Origin: Acidobacteria bacterium AH-259-G07
GTDB lineage: Bacteria > Acidobacteriota > UBA6911 > RPQK01 > JADFOI01
Length of the DNA stretch: 10,339 nt
Reading direction: 5' to 3'
NCBI GenBank assembly: GCA_027717925.1
Contig: JALLON010000074.1
Coordinates: 1-10,339, forward strand
Part shown: positions 6,641-10,339 of the stretch, one piece after another
Position numbering within the stretch: position 1 is the stretch's first letter
Layout of the letters: each line of letters begins with the position of its first letter
The notes under the pieces: model-generated
What the model was told of the DNA's origin: nothing
Databases searched by the model: none
What the model saw: the letters and a program-made list of their open reading frames with translations, nothing else
Translations under genes and position numbers: made by a program

Positions 6641-7914
6641 ACTCGCTGATATACGATCTTGCCTCTGACGATCGTCATTACGGGCGCGCCGTGCAGTCTC
6701 CAACCGTGAAAGGGACAATTCCGGCTTTTCGACCTGAACTTTGTTGCATCGACCATTATCTCACAATTGGGATCAATGACAGTGATGTCGGCAATTGCCC
6801 CCTCCTCCAGGGTCCCTCGGCCTAACTTGAGAATGCGATCGGGATTCGTACTAAAAAGTTCCACCAGGCGTGAGATCGAGACAGTGTCGCGTCGGATTAA
6901 GAATTCCCAGGCCAAAGAAACCGCTGTCTCCATGCCGATGATCCCATTAGCCGCCTCTTCGAATGTTGTCTCTTTTTCCAGACGCGTGTGTGGAGCGTGA
7001 TCCGTAGCGATGCAATCAATGGTGCCGTCGGACAACCCTTCTAACATCGCCCGGACATCCGATAAGGTACGTAAAGGTGGTTTCATTTTGAAATTGGTGT
7101 CGTAATTCTTAATATCCCCATCATGCAAAATAAAGTGGTGGGGAGTCACCTCACAGGTCACCGCGATTCCCTGCTTTTTTGCCTGGCGCACCCAGGAAAG
7201 GGATTCTTTGGTAGAAATATGCGCAACGTGAACCCGCGCGCCGGTGATGCGGCTTAACATGATATCACGAGCCACGTGCAGCTCTTCCGCTGTTCGATTC
7301 ATTCCCCGCAGCCCCAGCCGCGTAGAATCGGCACCTTCGTTCATAAGACCTCCGGCGGCCAGATGCCGATCTTCACAATGATCCACAACCGGGATATCGA
7401 AGATCTTTGCATACTCCAAAGCCCGCCGCATGATCTGGTTGTTCGCAACTGGATTTCCGTCATCGGTGATCGCAACCACTCCCGCCTTGACCATTTCCCC
7501 AATTTCAGCCAGTTCTTCTCCCTCTAGTCTTTTCGTAATGGCCCCTGCGGGAGAAACATTGACCCAACCAGCCCGGCGAGCGCGCTCCAAAATGAAGCGT
7601 GTGATGGCTTCACTGTCGTTCACCGGTTGGGTATTGGGCATGCACATGACGCTAGTGAATCCTCCGGCTGCAGCTGCCTGGCTCCCTGTTAAAATCGTCT
7701 CTTTGTCTTCGCGTCCGGGCTCACGCAAATGTACATGCATATCGACAAAACCCGGAGCCACGATCCATCCGCGGGCGTCAACCACTTCCCAGCTCTTCTT
7801 GGCCCGAATTTCCCCGAGAGCGGCAACTCTTCCCTTTTCCACCAACAGATCTCTCTTCTTCTTCAGCTTCTGCCCGGGATCGACAACAGTTCCACCCTTC
7901 AATAGCAGGGTCAT
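6634..7914 (-). CDS. pyrC: Dihydroorotase (class I), 426 aa
   Basis: PyrC cyclises N-carbamoyl-aspartate to dihydroorotate, the third step of UMP synthesis, in the cytoplasm. The protein is an amidohydrolase of the long, class I type (about 420-430 residues). Visible metal and catalytic landmarks are H60 and H62 in DMHVHLREPG, the TDDG motif at 150-153, H179 in VVDHCED, H232 in VHVAHIS, and D305 in ATDHAPHT. The late motif FRSKSRNCPFHGW is also typical. No essential residue appears missing. The ATG at 7914 overlaps the pyrB stop in an ATGA arrangement, which indicates translational coupling. The extreme 3' end lies in a palindromic element that provides the last codon and stop, so the C-terminus may have been trimmed or replaced when the element arrived. 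Assignment is firm. Confidence 0.97.
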   Translation of the reverse strand: MTLLLKGGTVVDPGQKLKKKRDLLVEKGRVAALGEIRAKKSWEVVDARGWIVAPGFVDMHVHLREPGREDKETILTGSQAAAAGGFTSVMCMPNTQPVNDSEAITRFILERARRAGWVNVSPAGAITKRLEGEELAEIGEMVKAGVVAITDDGNPVANNQIMRRALEYAKIFDIPVVDHCEDRHLAAGGLMNEGADSTRLGLRGMNRTAEELHVARDIMLSRITGARVHVAHISTKESLSWVRQAKKQGIAVTCEVTPHHFILHDGDIKNYDTNFKMKPPLRTLSDVRAMLEGLSDGTIDCIATDHAPHTRLEKETTFEEAANGIIGMETAVSLAWEFLIRRDTVSISRLVELFSTNPDRILKLGRGTLEEGAIADITVIDPNCEIMVDATKFRSKSRNCPFHGWRLHGAPVMTIVRGKIVYQRVR

Positions 7915-8849
7915 TGCTCTGATTCCTCACTGGTACCAAGCAAAAGGAAGAGCACAGCCATTCGGACCGCCACACCGTTGGTGACCTGTTCCAGAATGAC
8001 CGAGTACTCCCCATCAGCAAGCTCAGGATCGATTTCCACGCCGCGGTTGATTGGCCCCGGGTGCATCACGATGGCGCTTTTCTTCGGCCACTTCATTTTT
8101 TTCCTCTCGAGACCGTAGAGGGCGAAATACTCTTTGACAGACGGATAAAAGACTTCTTGTTGCCGTTCCCGCTGCGTTCGAAGCATCATCACCACATCTG
8201 CACCCTGGAGCGCTTCCTTCATGTGATAAGTCACCGTTACACCGTATTGTTCAAACTCCACGGGTATCAGGGTGGGAGGTCCACAGACCCAGACTTCCGC
8301 TCCCATTTTGCCTAACAGAAGCGCATTGGATCGCGCGACGCGGCTGTGTGCGATGTCTCCGACAATGGCGACCTTGAGATCCGCGATTTTCTTTTTGTGA
8401 TCCAAAATCGTGAGGGCATCCAGCAGGGCCTGAGTAGGGTGCTCATGCATTCCATCTCCAGCGTTGACAATGGATGCATACTTGGAGTATTGGGCCAGGA
8501 GATGTGGGGCACCTGCAGCGCTGTGACGTACCACGATAATGTCGGGATTCATGGACTGCAAATTGTTTCCTGTGTCAATTAGCGATTCTCCTTTGGTGAC
8601 ACTGCTGGTGGCGACACTGAAATTGACGGCGTCTGCACCCAACCGCTTCGCGGCAATTTCAAAGGAAGCTCGGGTCCGGGTTGAGGGCTCGTAGAAAAGA
8701 TTGATAACCGACTTCCCACGTAGTGTGGGAACTTTCTTAATAGGTCGGGCGGAAATTTCCTTGAAACTTTGAGACGTATTGAGGATTAAGTTGATGTCAT
8801 CGACCGTGAGATCTTCAATCCCAAGTAGATGCTTCACGCTCAAAGGCAT
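7911..8849 (-). CDS. pyrB: Aspartate carbamoyltransferase catalytic subunit, 312 aa
   Basis: PyrB condenses carbamoyl phosphate with aspartate, the committed second step of UMP synthesis. All substrate motifs are present: the carbamoyl-phosphate loop STRTR at 56-60 within FYEPSTRTRASFE, the catalytic loop lysine K86 in TKGES, RHSAAGAPHLL at 108-118, HPTQALLD at 137-144, and HPGPINRGVEID at 263-274. Length is normal for a catalytic chain. No pyrI regulatory subunit lies next to it, which fits the unregulated class found in PyrR-controlled operons. The ATG at 8849 has AGGTG only four bases upstream. Part of that site lies in the last unit of a heptamer hairpin between pyrR and pyrB. The 3' end overlaps pyrC by four bases. 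Confidence 0.97.
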   Translation of the reverse strand: MPLSVKHLLGIEDLTVDDINLILNTSQSFKEISARPIKKVPTLRGKSVINLFYEPSTRTRASFEIAAKRLGADAVNFSVATSSVTKGESLIDTGNNLQSMNPDIIVVRHSAAGAPHLLAQYSKYASIVNAGDGMHEHPTQALLDALTILDHKKKIADLKVAIVGDIAHSRVARSNALLLGKMGAEVWVCGPPTLIPVEFEQYGVTVTYHMKEALQGADVVMMLRTQRERQQEVFYPSVKEYFALYGLERKKMKWPKKSAIVMHPGPINRGVEIDPELADGEYSVILEQVTNGVAVRMAVLFLLLGTSEESEQ

Positions 8850-8856
8850 AGCGCAC

Positions 8857-8922
8857 CTGACAACTGACAGCTGACAACTGAGAGCTGAGCGAGTTTCCCT
8901 GTTGTCAGCTGTCAGCTGTCAG
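8857..8922 (-). repeat. Inverted heptamer arrays forming a 22-base-pair hairpin between pyrR and pyrB
   Basis: Five heptamers on one side (CTGACAA, CTGACAG, CTGACAA, CTGAGAG, CTGAGCG; 8857-8891) face three inverted ones (TTGTCAG, CTGTCAG, CTGTCAG; 8902-8922). In the minus-strand transcript, 8922-8901 can pair with 8878-8857 over 22 positions with one G-U wobble and a 22-base loop. The 5' arm includes the pyrR stop codon (8921-8919). The 3' arm runs into the pyrB ribosome binding site. This could be a translational control hairpin or simply a repeat insertion. It has no T-tract typical of a terminator. Confidence 0.75.
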
Positions 8923-9479
8923 CCCTTTCTCAAAAGCTCCCTTGTAGTTAAAAAAACACCCTCTTCGTCATCAATTGGCGAGAGTCGCACCTCCACCACC
9001 TCGCCTTCGTCCGTCTCGACATATTTTCCGACGTAATCAGCTTGAATGGGCAATTCCCTGTGTCCACGGTCAATTAGTACAAACAATTTGATTCTCTGGG
9101 GACGTCCGTAGTCGAGTACACTGTCCAGAGCTGCTCGGGTAGTACGACCCGTATAGAGCACATCATCGACCAGAAGCACATCCTTATCGGTCACATCAAA
9201 ATCCAGATGCGACCCTTCCACAACTGGTTGAGTATCGATCATGGAAAGATCGTCTCGATAAAAAGTAATGTCCAAGATACCCAGCGGAAGTCGCTCTGCG
9301 GACAGTTTCATAATTTTCTTTTGAAGCCTTTCAGCCAGTGGGACACCCCTTCGGCGGATGCCAACCAGTAACATATCGCCTAGGTTTCGGTGGTCCTCAA
9401 TAATTTCATCCGCAATCCTTGACAACACCAAGTCCATTTCTTTTGCAGTCATCAGCTGTCGGAGATAACTTTGTTTCAT
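8919..9479 (-). CDS. pyrR: PyrR bifunctional pyr regulator / uracil phosphoribosyltransferase, 186 aa
   Basis: PyrR binds pyr mRNA in response to UMP/UTP and causes attenuation in Gram-positive bacteria; it also has weak uracil phosphoribosyltransferase activity. The PRPP-binding motif VLLVDDVLYTGRT is at 101-113, and LLVGIRRRGVPLAERL at 37-52 is the other conserved block, with VLIDRGHRELPIQADYVGK at 134-152. The ATG at 9479 is set by a strong GGGAGG four bases upstream. An upstream in-frame start at 9512 would add 11 residues with no similar support. The length is usual for the family. It is the first gene of pyrR-pyrB-pyrC. The stop codon TGA is formed inside the CTGACAG heptamers of the intergenic hairpin. 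A PyrR-type binding loop in the leader was looked for but not confidently seen. Confidence 0.95.
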   Translation of the reverse strand: MKQSYLRQLMTAKEMDLVLSRIADEIIEDHRNLGDMLLVGIRRRGVPLAERLQKKIMKLSAERLPLGILDITFYRDDLSMIDTQPVVEGSHLDFDVTDKDVLLVDDVLYTGRTTRAALDSVLDYGRPQRIKLFVLIDRGHRELPIQADYVGKYVETDEGEVVEVRLSPIDDEEGVFLTTRELLRKG

Positions 9480-9483
9480 TGGT

Positions 9484-9489
9484 CCTCCC
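9484..9489 (-). promoter_or_regulatory. Ribosome binding site of pyrR
   Basis: GGGAGG on the minus strand lies four bases before the ATG at 9479. It decides this start over the upstream in-frame codon at 9512. Confidence 0.75.
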
Positions 9490-9540
9490 GAAAGCGGTGG
9501 AGATGTTAACACAGGTTGTTTGGGGTCAGGTAGGTGGTTG

Positions 9541-9605
9541 AAGGGGCCGTGTCTTTAAAATTTAAATTTTGGGCCAAAATTCAAATTTTAAAGACACGGC
9601 CCCTT
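9541..9605. repeat. 65-base near-perfect palindrome between divergent pyrR and pyrK
   Basis: Arms 9541-9572 and 9574-9605 pair at 31 of 32 positions around G9573; only A9564/C9582 fails. The outer part is GC-rich (AAGGGGCCGTGTCTT) and the inner part AT-rich. The outer 14 bases recur beside the cutA stop at 3407-3420. The rest of the 154-base pyrR-pyrK gap holds GGGGTCAG (9522-9529) and a weak TATTCT at 9621-9626, but no clear promoter pair. It may be a mobile palindromic element, and its position also makes it a candidate operator, or a terminator in the plus direction, where CCCCTTTTCT follows the stem. Confidence 0.85.
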
Positions 9606-9633
9606 TTCTCCCTCCTGTGTTATTCTGTGCTGG

Positions 9634-10339
9634 ATGGCCTACTCTCTGGAAGCCCCCGTGATCGAAAATCTGAGATTTCCACAGCACAACTATCTGCTTT
9701 CCCTTCGAGCCCCGAAAGTGGCACAAAAAGTCCTTCCGGGTCAATTCGTTATGGCAGCTGAAGTGGAAAAACTATCATTGCCTTACCCTTTGCTCAAGCG
9801 CGCCATGGCAGTTTATTCTACAGCCCAGGAGAAGGGTGAAAGATCAATCATCACCCTTCTGCTGAAAGTGATTGGAGATGGAACCCGGCGTTTAGCCTCA
9901 CTTCGACCGGGTGATACGGTTAGTCTCATTGGTCCCTTGGGGAACGGTTTCGACATAGGCCAGGGGCACGGAAAAATTAACCTTCTGGTCGCGGGAGGCA
10001 TTGGCATTGCGTCGTTGTACCTGCTGGCCGAGAAACTAAAGCGAAATGGCCAGCAACTTCATCTAATCTATGGCGGTCAGAGCACCAAGGATCTAGTCGG
10101 ACTGGACGACTTTCGGCGCCTTGAGATACCCATCTTCGTCACCACCAATGACGGAAGTCTTGGCCTTAACGGTCTGGTAACTGAAGGACTAGAAATTTAT
10201 TTGAAAGACTTACCGCAGGATGACTTGCTCATTTATACCTGTGGGCCCAACCCCATGATGGAGGCTGTGAGCTCATTGGCTGCCGTCCACAACATCCCCT
10301 GCCAGATCTCGGTCGAGGCCAAAATGGCTTGCGGTTTTG
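9634..10339 (+). CDS. pyrK: PyrK-type dihydroorotate dehydrogenase electron-transfer subunit, 3' end outside the window
   Basis: PyrK is the FAD and [2Fe-2S] subunit that links class 1B dihydroorotate dehydrogenase (PyrD) to NAD. About 235 residues are visible. An N-terminal beta-barrel FAD domain covers about 1-100, with VLPGQFVM and a flavin-site region reading LKRAMAVYS instead of the usual RPFS-type motif. An NAD-binding domain follows with AGGIGIASLYLLAEKL, IYGGQSTKDL and TCGPNPMM. The window ends inside MACGF, the start of the cysteine cluster that binds the iron-sulfur centre, so further cysteines should lie just outside. The ATG at 9634 has no recognisable Shine-Dalgarno sequence. The gene is divergent from pyrR, separated by a large palindrome, and pyrD probably follows. 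Ferredoxin-NADP reductase-like relatives are possible, but the pyr context supports PyrK. Confidence 0.9.
   Translation, partial: MAYSLEAPVIENLRFPQHNYLLSLRAPKVAQKVLPGQFVMAAEVEKLSLPYPLLKRAMAVYSTAQEKGERSIITLLLKVIGDGTRRLASLRPGDTVSLIGPLGNGFDIGQGHGKINLLVAGGIGIASLYLLAEKLKRNGQQLHLIYGGQSTKDLVGLDDFRRLEIPIFVTTNDGSLGLNGLVTEGLEIYLKDLPQDDLLIYTCGPNPMMEAVSSLAAVHNIPCQISVEAKMACGF

Noticed and set aside
7430..7984. 184-codon open frame on the plus strand
   Set aside because: It is antisense to pyrC and the end of pyrB, which carry complete catalytic motifs.
9480..9540. PyrR-binding attenuator in the pyrR leader
   Set aside because: I could not find a convincing binding-loop consensus or a terminator/antiterminator pair in this short leader.

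Overview
This 10.3 kb window is a bacterial chromosomal segment with about nine to ten protein genes packed on both strands and no gene-free stretch over about 155 bases. Base composition looks balanced, near 50% GC by eye. Gene content suggests a Gram-negative-type envelope: TatA, a full DsbD-type thiol reductant pathway and an FtsB/DivIC divisome protein. A SelB fragment implies selenocysteine use. PyrR plus a PyrK-type electron-transfer subunit and heptameric filler repeats would fit Acidobacteriota or a related deep lineage. That assignment is an inference and not secure.

Layout, left to right. A 5'-truncated selB (+) is followed by tatA (+). Convergent to them is a large uncharacterised gene (-) whose C-terminal part looks like a NucS/DUF91-type PD-(D/E)XK nuclease. 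Then cutA (-) and a divergent ftsB-like gene (+) have start codons only five bases apart. A 126-base heptamer array fills the gap between ftsB and the convergent dsbD region (-). DsbD is split into two overlapping frames: a periplasmic double alpha-domain protein and a membrane-plus-thioredoxin protein. The split coincides with a run of seven C on the coding strand, and losing one C would fuse the frames. Upstream of dsbD, and on the same strand, is the pyrimidine cluster pyrR-pyrB-pyrC (-), with a 4-base pyrB/pyrC overlap. A divergent pyrK (+) runs off the right end.

How the genes work together. PyrB and PyrC catalyse steps 2 and 3 of UMP synthesis. PyrK would feed electrons from class 1B dihydroorotate dehydrogenase (step 4) to NAD. 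PyrR is the UMP/UTP-responsive regulator. The DsbD halves would move electrons from cytoplasmic thioredoxin to periplasmic thiols.

The most unusual signal is a set of non-coding repeats placed at gene ends. Elements lie on or within a few bases of the stop codons of cutA, ftsB, pyrC and pyrR. A near-perfect 65-base palindrome sits between the divergent pyrR and pyrK and shares a 14-base arm with the element after cutA. No transposase, CRISPR array, tRNA or rRNA is visible.
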